From assembly GCF_006539185.1 (NCBI RefSeq), contig NZ_BJMN01000036.1, forward strand, positions 46,180 through 110,179: a DNA stretch of 64,000 bases, given 5' to 3'. The translations under genes and the position numbers were made by a program. The stretch comes from Streptomyces gardneri. Its GTDB lineage: Bacteria > Actinomycetota > Actinomycetes > Streptomycetales > Streptomycetaceae. Positions 1 through 7,661 of the stretch are shown piece after piece. The notes below the pieces were generated by a model, which saw only the letters and a list, made by a program, of their open reading frames with translations, ran no database searches and was not told the origin of the DNA. Within the stretch, counting starts at the first letter, position 1, and every line of letters begins with the position of its first letter.

Positions 1-417
1 GAGCGCGATGCCCGTGTCCTCGGCCGGGGCCTTCCCCGCCATCAGGACCTTCGCCGTGGCCGACCAGCGGCGCAGCAGGGCCATGGCCTCCTTGCGTCCG
101 GCGCCCGGTGCGAGGTCGAAGGCGATCAGATGGCCGCGGGACTGGAGGGGCTCGGTGATGCCGGCCTGATGTTTCCCGTGAAACATCACCTCGGTCGCGC
201 CGACGGAGGTCAGGGCCTGCGGCCCGCCCGCACCGGAGGCGCCGGTGGTGTCGTCGCCCGACACCACCGAGGAGATCCCGACGCCGCCGGCCGCGCCGAT
301 GACGAGTCCGGTCGCACCCGCCGCACCGACGGTGCCGAGAAGGCGCCGTCGGGAGATGTCCACAGGGGTGCTCTCGCGGCCGCTGTCGCTGTTGCCGCTG
401 TTGTCGCTCTCGGTCAC
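1..417 (-). CDS. dtpA: DyP-type heme peroxidase, Tat-exported, DtpA-like (C-terminus cut by window edge)
   Basis: N-terminal 139 residues of a dye-decolourising peroxidase. The start is GTG at 417, five bases after the copCD stop, so it is the last visible gene of the copper operon. Residues 23-50 form a twin-arginine signal (SRRRLLG followed by a small-residue hydrophobic stretch), as expected for a heme enzyme exported folded. The DyP family motif FHGKHQAGI follows at about residues 80-88. The proximal heme histidine and catalytic Asp/Arg lie outside the window. In S. lividans DtpA is a Tat substrate needed for maturation of the copper radical oxidase GlxA and for morphogenesis. The gene order here matches that locus, so I assign the same role by inference. 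Confidence 0.88.
   Translation of the reverse strand, partial: MTESDNSGNSDSGRESTPVDISRRRLLGTVGAAGATGLVIGAAGGVGISSVVSGDDTTGASGAGGPQALTSVGATEVMFHGKHQAGITEPLQSRGHLIAFDLAPGAGRKEAMALLRRWSATAKVLMAGKAPAEDTGIAL
171..184. other. Possible ParB-binding site (parS-like, one mismatch)
   Basis: GTTTCCCGTGAAAC differs at one position from the Streptomyces parS consensus GTTTCACGTGAAAC. It lies inside dtpA, where it encodes part of the conserved FHGKH motif, so the match could be a by-product of protein conservation. An exact site 36 kb away (36022) makes it worth listing. Confidence 0.4.
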
Positions 418-422
418 GAGGG

Positions 423-2423
423 TCAGCCGATCTTCACGTTCTTGTCGATGGTGGTCTGGTCGATGTCGGAGGTGCGGACGGTCACCTGGATCGTCCACTC
501 GCCGGGCATCGGGATCTGGACGCCGCTCGCGCTCCAGTGTCCGGTCTGGATGCGGTCGGGGGCGACGGGCAGTGGGCCGACGTCCTTGGCCTTCAGGGTG
601 AGGGCGACCTTGACCTCGGGGACGTCCAGCGGCTTGCCGTTGGGGCGCTCGACGAAGAGGTGGAGCGCGTTGGCACCGGTGCGGCCGGGGTCGAGGCTGA
701 GACGGACGACGCCCTTGCCGTCGACGCCGCCGGTGTCGAAGGGCAGCCGGATGTCGACGGGACGGTCGGGCACGGCGGCCGAGCCGGCGGCGGAGCCGGT
801 CCGGCCGGCCTCCTCCTCGGTGCGGCCGGGCTCGGTGGAGGTGAGGACGGTGGTCACGGCGAGAAGGACGACGGCGACGGCGGCCTCGGTCAGCACCGAG
901 CGGCGAAGACCGGCCCGCTCGGGGTCGGCGTCCCGCTCCCGCTTGCGGCGGGCGGTGGCGACGGCGGCGCGCTGCCGGGCGAGCTGAGCGGCCCGCTCGG
1001 GGTCGGGGTGCGACTCGGCGGCGGTCTCGGAGCCGGGCTCGGAAGCGGCGCCGACGAGGGCCATGCCCTCCTCCGACTGCTCCTCCGACTGCTCCTCGGA
1101 CTCGGCCTCGGCCTCGGACTCGGCCCTCGTGTCGTCCGCTGTCCCGGCTTCCTCGGCCTCGTCCCCCGCCTCGGTGGGCGTCGGGTCGGCGAGGCGCTGG
1201 GTCCAGCGGCGCGAGACCCAGGCGATGCCGAGGAGCACGGCCAGCAGGCCGATCTTGACCAGCAGCAGCTGCCCGTAGCGGGTGTCGGTCAGCGCGGACC
1301 AGGAGCCGACCTGGCGCCAGGACTGGTAGAGCCCGGTGGCCGCGAGGACGAGCACGGAGCCGAAGGCGACCTTCGAGAAGCGTTCCACCGCGGAGCGCTC
1401 GACGGAGGGGGCCCGGTAGAGGGCGACGAGCAGCACCGTGAGTCCGCCGAGCCAGGCGGCGACCGCCAGCAGGTGAAGGATGTCGACGGGCATGGCGATG
1501 CCGGGCTGGATGCCGGTCGAGGCGTGCTCGGCCAGCGCCCAGGTGCCGGCGATGCCGGCGGCGACGACGGTGCCGCCGAGGCCGAGTCCGAAGGCGAGGT
1601 CCTTGCGCTCCTTCGGGTCGGTGCGGCGGGCGTAGGAGCCGAAGAGGACCGCGACGAAGAGCGCCGCGGCGCCGAGCAGCAGCAGACGGGAGGTGAGCGC
1701 TGCCCCGGTCTTGGTCTCCAGGACGGACTTCAGGCCCGCCAGGTCGAAGGCGTCGGAGAGCTCGCCGGAGCCGGTGTACGGGTTGCGCAGGAGGAGCATC
1801 GCCAGCGTGGCGACCGTGAGGGTCAGCCAGGCCCGGACCACGGTCCGCTGGACCGGGCGGACGCCCGCCCCGCGGGGCCAGCAGGCCAGGACGAAGGCTC
1901 CGCCGCCCACGAGGACGGCGAAGGAGGCGTACGAGAGGTAGCGCGCGATGCCGTAGAGGCCACCGACGAGTCCGCCGCCGGCGTTCTGCTCGGGCAGGGC
2001 GACGGAGGTGGCGGAAGGGGCACCGATGGAGAAGGTGAAGGCGCCGGCGATCGGATGGCTGTCGGCGGAGACGGTCTGCCAGGCCACGGTGTACGTACCG
2101 TCCGGCAGTCCGGCGCGGAGCCCGACTCCGTACCGGATGACGGAACCGCTGCACAGGTCGCGCATCTCGCCGGTGTCGGCCCGTCGTCCCGCCGGGTCGA
2201 GGACCCGGATCGAGTCGGCACTCATGGCGACCTGCTCGGAGAAGGTCAGGTTGACCTCCTTGGGAGCGGTGGCGACCACCGCCCCGTCCCTCGGGTCGCT
2301 TCCGGTGAGCGCCGCGTGCGCGGAGGCGGGGGCGGCGCCGGCCAGCAGCGTGCCGAGCAGCGCGGCCGCGAGGATCAGCAGCCGGGCCACGGCGGTACCG
2401 AGGCGCGGGGCGGTGGTTGTCAT
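423..2423 (-). CDS. copCD: CopC-CopD copper resistance fusion protein
   Basis: A 666-residue membrane protein. A Sec signal ends ...APASA and leaves His36 as the first mature residue, the N-terminal His that CopC proteins use to bind Cu(II). The CopC beta-sandwich spans about residues 36-130. CopD transmembrane helices occupy about residues 155-410, with an acidic Glu/Ser-rich cytoplasmic loop near 420-480 and a basic stretch before another helix. A C-terminal extracellular YtkA/FixH-like beta domain covers about 560-666. It probably binds and moves copper at the membrane for the neighbouring Sco/ECuC chaperones. It lies between ecuC and dtpA on the same strand. A signal-less start is unlikely because the ATG at 2423 precedes a perfect leader. 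Confidence 0.9.
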   Translation of the reverse strand: MTTTAPRLGTAVARLLILAAALLGTLLAGAAPASAHAALTGSDPRDGAVVATAPKEVNLTFSEQVAMSADSIRVLDPAGRRADTGEMRDLCSGSVIRYGVGLRAGLPDGTYTVAWQTVSADSHPIAGAFTFSIGAPSATSVALPEQNAGGGLVGGLYGIARYLSYASFAVLVGGGAFVLACWPRGAGVRPVQRTVVRAWLTLTVATLAMLLLRNPYTGSGELSDAFDLAGLKSVLETKTGAALTSRLLLLGAAALFVAVLFGSYARRTDPKERKDLAFGLGLGGTVVAAGIAGTWALAEHASTGIQPGIAMPVDILHLLAVAAWLGGLTVLLVALYRAPSVERSAVERFSKVAFGSVLVLAATGLYQSWRQVGSWSALTDTRYGQLLLVKIGLLAVLLGIAWVSRRWTQRLADPTPTEAGDEAEEAGTADDTRAESEAEAESEEQSEEQSEEGMALVGAASEPGSETAAESHPDPERAAQLARQRAAVATARRKRERDADPERAGLRRSVLTEAAVAVVLLAVTTVLTSTEPGRTEEEAGRTGSAAGSAAVPDRPVDIRLPFDTGGVDGKGVVRLSLDPGRTGANALHLFVERPNGKPLDVPEVKVALTLKAKDVGPLPVAPDRIQTGHWSASGVQIPMPGEWTIQVTVRTSDIDQTTIDKNVKIG

Positions 2424-2447
2424 CTCTGTGTCACTCCGTCAACGAGC

Positions 2448-2900
2448 TCAGTGCTGCTGCGGGTTGTGGTTGGCTGCCTCGACGGGAACGTCGACCTTGA
2501 TGGGGTCGGACTTCTCGAAGTGGAGCTCGATGCTGACCTTGTCGCCCTGCTTGGGCTTCGTCTTCAGCTCCATGAACATGATGTGGTTGCCACCGCGTTC
2601 GAGCTTCAGCTCCCCGTTCGCGGGGATGTCGAAGGACTTCACCTCCACCATCTTCTGGTCCTTCGTCTCGTGGATCGTGACGTCGTCCGAGATGGGGCTG
2701 GTGACGGAGGTGAGCTTGTCCGCCGCTCCGCTGCCGTTGGTGATGGTGAGGAAGCCGCCGGCCATGTCCATCACCGGCTGCGGCATGAACGCACCGCTGA
2801 CCTTCAGCTCGGGCTTGTCGCCGTCGGACGAGCACCCGGTCAGCGCGAGCGAGGCGGCGAGGGCGACGGCGGCGGTCAGGGCGGTGGTGCGGCGGTTCAC
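2448..2900 (-). CDS. ecuC: Extracellular copper chaperone, PCuAC family lipoprotein (ECuC-like)
   Basis: A 150-residue secreted lipoprotein. The leader ends LALTGC, a lipobox with Cys23 as the lipidated residue. A PCu(A)C-type beta-sandwich follows, with candidate Cu(I) ligands in the Met-rich segment AFMPQPVMDM, the TIHET histidine and the late HIMFM motif. It ends in a His/Gln-rich tail. The GTG start at 2900 overlaps the sco stop codon (GTGA), showing translational coupling. In S. lividans ECuC passes Cu(I) to Sco, which metallates cytochrome oxidase or supports GlxA maturation. Function here is inferred from that locus. Confidence 0.88.
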   Translation of the reverse strand: MNRRTTALTAAVALAASLALTGCSSDGDKPELKVSGAFMPQPVMDMAGGFLTITNGSGAADKLTSVTSPISDDVTIHETKDQKMVEVKSFDIPANGELKLERGGNHIMFMELKTKPKQGDKVSIELHFEKSDPIKVDVPVEAANHNPQQH

Positions 2901-3616
2901 GGGTTCTCCCCCTTGATGAGCTTCGGCAGGTCCTTGGCGTACTCCTCGACGGTCGTGTCCTCGCCGTACAGGACGTAGCCCTGGTCGGTGGTGGGCGAGA
3001 AGGCGATCACCTGGGCGCCGTGCATGGAGATGACCTTGTCGCCCTCCTTCTTCGGAGGGTCGATGCCGATGCCGATCGAGCGGGCGCCCGCCTGGATGGC
3101 GGGGAAGTCGCCGGTGAGACCGGTGAAGGAGGGGTCGCCGGCGGCGGGCAGCCACTTGGCGAGCTCGGCCGAGGTGTCACGCTCGGGGTCGGTGGTGACG
3201 AAGACGACCTGGAGCTTGTCCTGGTCGGCCTTGGGGAGCTGCTTCTTGGCGATGGCGATGTTGCTCATCGTCATGGGGCAGACGTCGGGGCAGTGCGTGT
3301 AGCCGAAGTAGATGAGCGTCGGCTTGCCCTTGGTCCGCTCGCGCAGGTCGTACTTCTGGCCCTTGGTGTCGGTGAGGACGAGCGAGGGCTTGGTGAACGG
3401 CCGGTCGAGCACGGTGGCGGCCTTGGTGGAGTCCTGGACGCCGGAGACCTCGGCGACCGAGTCGGAGCCCGTGCCGGAGGCCTTGTCGTCGTTGCCGCCG
3501 AGGCCGACGGCCGCGGTGATGCCGAGCGCGGCGACGATCGCGACCGCGGCCACGATCAGCGGGGTGCGCCGTCCGGGGCGGGCCGTACCCGTCCCGGACG
3601 TCTTCTCTTCAGACAT
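2897..3616 (-). CDS. sco: Sco/SenC family copper metallochaperone
   Basis: A 239-residue membrane-anchored thioredoxin-fold protein. One transmembrane helix spans about residues 19-41. The Sco copper site is complete: CPDVC with Cys109 and Cys113, and the distal His199 in SMHGAQ. It receives copper from ECuC and delivers it to the CuA centre of cytochrome oxidase and, in Streptomyces, affects development at low copper. It lies just downstream of ycnI and is translationally coupled to ecuC. The length is normal for the family. Confidence 0.92.
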   Translation of the reverse strand: MSEEKTSGTGTARPGRRTPLIVAAVAIVAALGITAAVGLGGNDDKASGTGSDSVAEVSGVQDSTKAATVLDRPFTKPSLVLTDTKGQKYDLRERTKGKPTLIYFGYTHCPDVCPMTMSNIAIAKKQLPKADQDKLQVVFVTTDPERDTSAELAKWLPAAGDPSFTGLTGDFPAIQAGARSIGIGIDPPKKEGDKVISMHGAQVIAFSPTTDQGYVLYGEDTTVEEYAKDLPKLIKGENP

Positions 3617-3652
3617 GGTGTTTCTTTCGGTTCTCGGGTGAGGGTGCGGCCG

Positions 3653-4435
3653 TCAGGCCGAGCGGCGGCGGCCGGCGAGGACGCCGAAGGCGACGCCGGC
3701 GATGCCGACGAGGATGCCGATGACGCCGAGGATCCGGGCCGTGGTGTCGGATGAGGAAGCGGCGGCGGCCGTCTTCTCCTCGTGGTGGCCGGCCTTGTCG
3801 TCGTGCCCGGTCTTCGCGTCCCCGGAGGCCGAGGCCGAGGGGGCGGTGGTGGGAGCGTCGGTGGCGGCGGCGCCGTGGTGGTCACCGCTCGCGGCGGAGA
3901 GCTTCAGGACGGGAGCCGGGTTCTGCGGCTCGTCCGCGCCCTCCTTCGCCTCCTCGATCCAGCGCACGATCTCCTTGTTGTCGTACGTCTGGATGGCCTT
4001 GAGCACGAGCTGGTCCGTGTCCTCGGGCAGCTGGCCGAGGGAGAGCGGGAACTGCTGGAACTGACCGGGGCCGATCTTCGAGCCGTCGGCGGTCCACGTC
4101 ACCTTGGAGACGGCCTCGTTGATCTTCTTGCCGTGCAGCTCCAGCGGCTTGCTGAGCTTGCTCTTCGTCACCTCGGCCTTCCAGCCGGGGACGGGCTGCG
4201 GCATGACGGAGGCCAGCGGGTGGTCGAGCGGGAAGTTGACCTCCAGCTTCACGGTGGAGGCGTTGTCGCGCTCGTTCGGGACCTTGATGTTGACGGTGGC
4301 GTAGCCGCCCTTGGCGGCCTCGCCCTGCGGCTGCACGCTGACGTGCGCGAAGGCCGTGCCGGACAGCAGCACGACGGAGGAGAGGGCGATGCCACCGGCG
4401 AGGGCGACACGGGAGGCGGAAACGGAAACGGTCAT
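3653..4435 (-). CDS. YcnI family (DUF1775) copper-binding exported protein
   Basis: A 260-residue protein with a Sec signal ending ...GTAFA, so that the mature chain starts HVSVQP. The exposed N-terminal His is the Cu(II) ligand in YcnI proteins. The DUF1775 beta-sandwich runs to about residue 165. A low-complexity Ser/Ala/His/Lys-rich linker and a C-terminal helix (about 230-255) followed by RRR make a membrane anchor. The ATG at 4435 is chosen because it begins a clean signal peptide; the frame stays open further upstream but lacks coding character. Likely first or second gene of the copper transcription unit. Confidence 0.88.
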   Translation of the reverse strand: MTVSVSASRVALAGGIALSSVVLLSGTAFAHVSVQPQGEAAKGGYATVNIKVPNERDNASTVKLEVNFPLDHPLASVMPQPVPGWKAEVTKSKLSKPLELHGKKINEAVSKVTWTADGSKIGPGQFQQFPLSLGQLPEDTDQLVLKAIQTYDNKEIVRWIEEAKEGADEPQNPAPVLKLSAASGDHHGAAATDAPTTAPSASASGDAKTGHDDKAGHHEEKTAAAASSSDTTARILGVIGILVGIAGVAFGVLAGRRRSA

Positions 4436-4548
4436 GGCAGAGGACACTCCGGCTCGGAGAAGGACGGCGGGACCCGGCGCGCCGAGGGGTCGTACCCCGG
4501 TCGAGGCGTGCGGGCGTACGCGGCGCCGCTCCTGGTGAGCGGTCCGCG

Positions 4549-5319
4549 TCAGGCTGCGAGGACGCAGTCGGCGGCCGGCGGGCCGCGTCTGATCACCGTG
4601 TTCTCGAGCGCCTCGAACACGGGCGGCGGCGAGGTGTCGAAGGCCGTACGGGCGGACAGCCACGATCCCGCGTGCGGGGTCGTGGACAGTCCGGCGAGCA
4701 GGCTCCGTACGAGACGGAGGGCGGCCCGCAAGGAGCGCACGAGGGCGCACTCGGCGAGCTCCGTCGCGCCCTGCTCGGAGAGCTCGACGAGCCGGACCAG
4801 GGCCCGGTCGCCGCGGCGCAGCAGCCAGCCCGCGGCGAGCGCCGCGAGCAGATGGCCGAGGAGCATGGGCAGTCCGGGCAGGAGCCCGTCGGCCGGGGCC
4901 GTCGTGTGTGCCAGGTGGCCGTGGGCGGTGGCCGGGGCGAGCCCGGCGTCGCCGACGATCCTGGCGGCGTCGGCCGGACTGATGGCCCCGGTGCCCGCCC
5001 CGCAGACCAGCTTGGCGGCCATCCGCACGAGCACGTCGTCGGCCGTGGGGCTCAGCGCGAGAGGGCGCTGACCCAGGCTGAAGAGGGTGTGCAGGCCGAG
5101 CTGCCCGCCCGCGAGGGCGCCGACGACAAAGGCGAGGGAGCGGTCGCGTCCGGTGAAGAGGACGGTGATCCCGAAGATGCCGAGGAAGCCGGCGACGAGG
5201 GTCCACAGGGCGATCCCCGCACAGGCGGCGAGGGCGTGTCCCAGCGCGGACAGCACGACGCAGACCGCGGTGAACACCGCGGCCCTCAGCAGCCGTGGAG
5301 CGAGCGCGGGGGCAGTCAT
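4549..5319 (-). CDS. Polytopic membrane protein of the copper cluster, function unknown
   Basis: A 256-residue protein with about five to six hydrophobic segments between residues 8 and 165 and a soluble C-terminal tail of about 90 residues. Scattered histidines (GHAL, HTLF, HGHLAH, GHLL) sit in or near the membrane segments and could be metal ligands. It lies 113 bp upstream of ycnI on the same strand and heads the copper cluster, so copper handling is likely. I recognise no catalytic motif and give no symbol. Confidence 0.75.
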   Translation of the reverse strand: MTAPALAPRLLRAAVFTAVCVVLSALGHALAACAGIALWTLVAGFLGIFGITVLFTGRDRSLAFVVGALAGGQLGLHTLFSLGQRPLALSPTADDVLVRMAAKLVCGAGTGAISPADAARIVGDAGLAPATAHGHLAHTTAPADGLLPGLPMLLGHLLAALAAGWLLRRGDRALVRLVELSEQGATELAECALVRSLRAALRLVRSLLAGLSTTPHAGSWLSARTAFDTSPPPVFEALENTVIRRGPPAADCVLAA

Positions 5320-5523
5320 GGCGGGCCCATCATCGCACCAGGGGCACGCCCGCCATGAGGCAGGTCCGTAAGGTCGTTCTTGGGCGTCTTCGGGGTGACA
5401 TACACCGGCGTCCCGGCGCGGTGCATCCGCCGAACGAGCGCTCTTGTCGCCTTCGGGGGCTTACGAAGGGTTCCGTCCGGCAATAGGTATCGGTATGTCG
5501 AGCCGCTGCCGGGAGGCTGGAGC

Positions 5524-5985
5524 ATGAGCATCTGGTGGTCACTCCATCTGCGGCGCGAAGCCGCGAGCGTGCCGCTGGCCCGCCGGCTTCTGCTGGGCAC
5601 GATGGAGACCGCGGGGGTCGACCCCGACGTGTCGTACGAGCTGTCGGTCGCGCTGACCGAGGCCTGTGCGAACGCGGTCGAGCACGGCGGTGACGTCGGC
5701 GGCGAGGCCGGCGGGACGGGCAGGGCCTACCGGGTGACGGCCTACCTGGACGGCGAGACCTGTCGTATCGAGGTGGCGGACTCGGGACCGGGCTTCCCCG
5801 GTGTCGAGAGGGCGTCGGCGCCGACGGCCCCCTCGGACGACGCCGAGCACGGCCGGGGGCTGCGCCTGATCGAGGAGCTCGCCGACCATGTGCAGTTCGG
5901 CAACCGCTCGGGCCGGGGCGGCGCGGTCGTCAGCTTCGACAAGATCCTGAAGTGGAAGGACGGGCCGTCGCTCCTGATGGCCTGA
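5524..5985 (+). CDS. RsbW/SpoIIAB-like ATP-binding regulator (HATPase_c)
   Basis: A 153-residue stand-alone GHKL ATPase domain of the anti-sigma/serine-kinase type. The N box is ALTEACANAVEHG, the G1 box is VADSGPGF, and G2 is HGRGLRLIEEL. The ATG at 5524 follows GGGAGGCTGGAGC, a good ribosome site; the frame is open upstream but lacks one. Streptomyces encode dozens of these with few known partners. No anti-anti-sigma factor lies alongside, but a SpoIIE-type phosphatase (7662-9119) is two genes away. Confidence 0.85.
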   Translation: MSIWWSLHLRREAASVPLARRLLLGTMETAGVDPDVSYELSVALTEACANAVEHGGDVGGEAGGTGRAYRVTAYLDGETCRIEVADSGPGFPGVERASAPTAPSDDAEHGRGLRLIEELADHVQFGNRSGRGGAVVSFDKILKWKDGPSLLMA

Positions 5986-6012
5986 ACCGGAGAGAGACGT
6001 ACGCGTACGGGG

Positions 6013-6046
6013 AAGGGCCCCCGCCGGTCGGTCGGCGGGGGCCCTT
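6013..6046. terminator. Bidirectional intrinsic terminator
   Basis: A 14-bp perfect stem (AAGGGCCCCCGCCG and its complement) with a GTCGGT loop lies between the convergent ATPase gene and pepP and can serve both strands. Confidence 0.8.
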
Positions 6047-6075
6047 CGTCTCCAACGTACGCGTGATCGCGGTGG

Positions 6076-7539
6076 TCAGCCCTTCAGGCCGGCCATCCAC
6101 GCCTCGACCTCTTCGGAGCGGCGCGGCAGCGCGTCCGAGAGGTTCACGTTGCCGTCCTCGGTGACGAGGATGTCGTCCTCGATCCGGACGCCGATGCCTC
6201 GGTACTCCTCCGGCACGGTCAGGTCGTCGGCCTGGAAGTACAGACCCGGCTCGACGGTCAGGCACATGCCCGGCGCGAGGGTCGTGTCGACGTACGCCTC
6301 GGTGCGCGCGGCGGCGCAGTCGTGGACGTCCATGCCGAGCATGTGGCCGGTGCCGTGCAGGGTCCAGCGGCGCTGGAGGCCGAGCTCCAGGACGCGCTCG
6401 ACCGGGCCCTCGACGAGGCCCCACTCGACGAGCTTCTCGGCGAGGACGCGCTGGGCGGCGTCGTGGAAGTCGCGGTAGGCGGCGCCGGGCTTCACCGCGG
6501 CGATGCCGGCCTCCTGCGCCTCGTACACGGCGTCGTAGATCTTGCGCTGGAGCTCGGTGTACCGGCCGTTGATGGGCAGGGTGCGGGTGATGTCCGCGGT
6601 GTAGAGCTCGGTGGTCTCCACGCCGGCGTCGAGCAGCAGCAGGTCGCCGGAGCGGACGTCGCCGTCGTTGCGCACCCAGTGGAGGGTGGTGGCGTGCGGG
6701 CCGGCGGCGCAGATGGAGCCGTAGCCGATGTCGTTGCCCTCGACGCGGGCGCGCAGGAAGAACGTGCCCTCGATGTAGCGCTCGCTGGTCGCCTCGGCCT
6801 TGTCGAGGACCTTGACGACGTCCTCGAAGCCGCGGGCCGTGGCCTCGCAGGCCTTCCGGAGCTCGGCGACCTCGAAGTCGTCCTTGATCAGACGGGCCTC
6901 GGAGAGGTAGACGCGCAGTTCCTCGTCGCGCTCGGCGGTGACCTTGTCGGTCAGCGCCGCCTCGATGCCGGCGTCGTGGCCGCGGACGGCGCGGACGGGG
7001 CCGGTGGCCTCCTTCAGCTCGGCGGCGAGCTCGCGGACGTCCTTCGCGGGGACGCCGAGGAGCTGCTCGGCCTCGGTGAGGGAGTGGCGGCGGCCGACCC
7101 ACAGCTCGCCCTGGCCGTCGAGCCAGAACTCGCCGTTCTCACGGTCGGAGCGCGGCAGCAGGTAGATCGTCGCCTTGTGGCCGCCCGCGCGGACGGGCTC
7201 CAGGACGAGGACGCCGTCCTGCGTCTGGTCGCCGGTGAGGTACGCGTACTCGGTGGAGGCGCGGAAGGCGTACTCGGTGTCGTTCGACCGGGTCTTCAGC
7301 TTTCCGGCGGGGATCACCAGGCGCTCGCCCGGGAAGCGGGCGGACAGGGCGGCGCGGCGAGCGGCGGTCTTGTCGGCCTGCGCGATGGGCGCCAGGTCCC
7401 GCAGCTCGGTGTCGGCCCAGCCGGACTTCATGTTCTCGGCGAGCTCGTCGGACACGCCCGGGTACAGGCCGTTCTTCCGCTGCTTGATCGCCTCTTCGGT
7501 CGACTCTTCCGGGGTCTCCGGCGTGAGCTCCTCGGCCAC
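6076..7539 (-). CDS. pepP: Xaa-Pro aminopeptidase (aminopeptidase P, M24B)
   Basis: A 487-residue cytoplasmic metallopeptidase that removes the N-terminal residue ahead of proline. An N-terminal AMP_N domain (about 40-200) precedes the pita-bread M24 domain (about 210-480). Expected dinuclear metal ligands are visible in order: Asp in LLLLDAG, Asp in YTADITRT, His in TGHMLGMDVHD, Glu in TVEPG and Glu in VRIEDD. The length is typical of Streptomyces PepP. It is flanked by a terminator hairpin downstream and sits 122 bp from the SpoIIE gene. Confidence 0.95.
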   Translation of the reverse strand: MAEELTPETPEESTEEAIKQRKNGLYPGVSDELAENMKSGWADTELRDLAPIAQADKTAARRAALSARFPGERLVIPAGKLKTRSNDTEYAFRASTEYAYLTGDQTQDGVLVLEPVRAGGHKATIYLLPRSDRENGEFWLDGQGELWVGRRHSLTEAEQLLGVPAKDVRELAAELKEATGPVRAVRGHDAGIEAALTDKVTAERDEELRVYLSEARLIKDDFEVAELRKACEATARGFEDVVKVLDKAEATSERYIEGTFFLRARVEGNDIGYGSICAAGPHATTLHWVRNDGDVRSGDLLLLDAGVETTELYTADITRTLPINGRYTELQRKIYDAVYEAQEAGIAAVKPGAAYRDFHDAAQRVLAEKLVEWGLVEGPVERVLELGLQRRWTLHGTGHMLGMDVHDCAAARTEAYVDTTLAPGMCLTVEPGLYFQADDLTVPEEYRGIGVRIEDDILVTEDGNVNLSDALPRRSEEVEAWMAGLKG

Positions 7540-7661
7540 GGGTCTGCCTCCTCTTGGTACGACACTGAACCCCCACCATCGTACGGTCGTACGGAAGGGG
7601 GCCCAGGGCCGGAAGACCCATTACCGGAGCGTCACGTTCCGCTCACTCGAAGCGGGGCGGG

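Noticed and set aside
537..2978. 813-codon plus-strand frame opposite copCD and ecuC
   Set aside because: Antisense shadow with Gly/Glu/Val-rich low complexity; the minus-strand proteins have signals and metal motifs.
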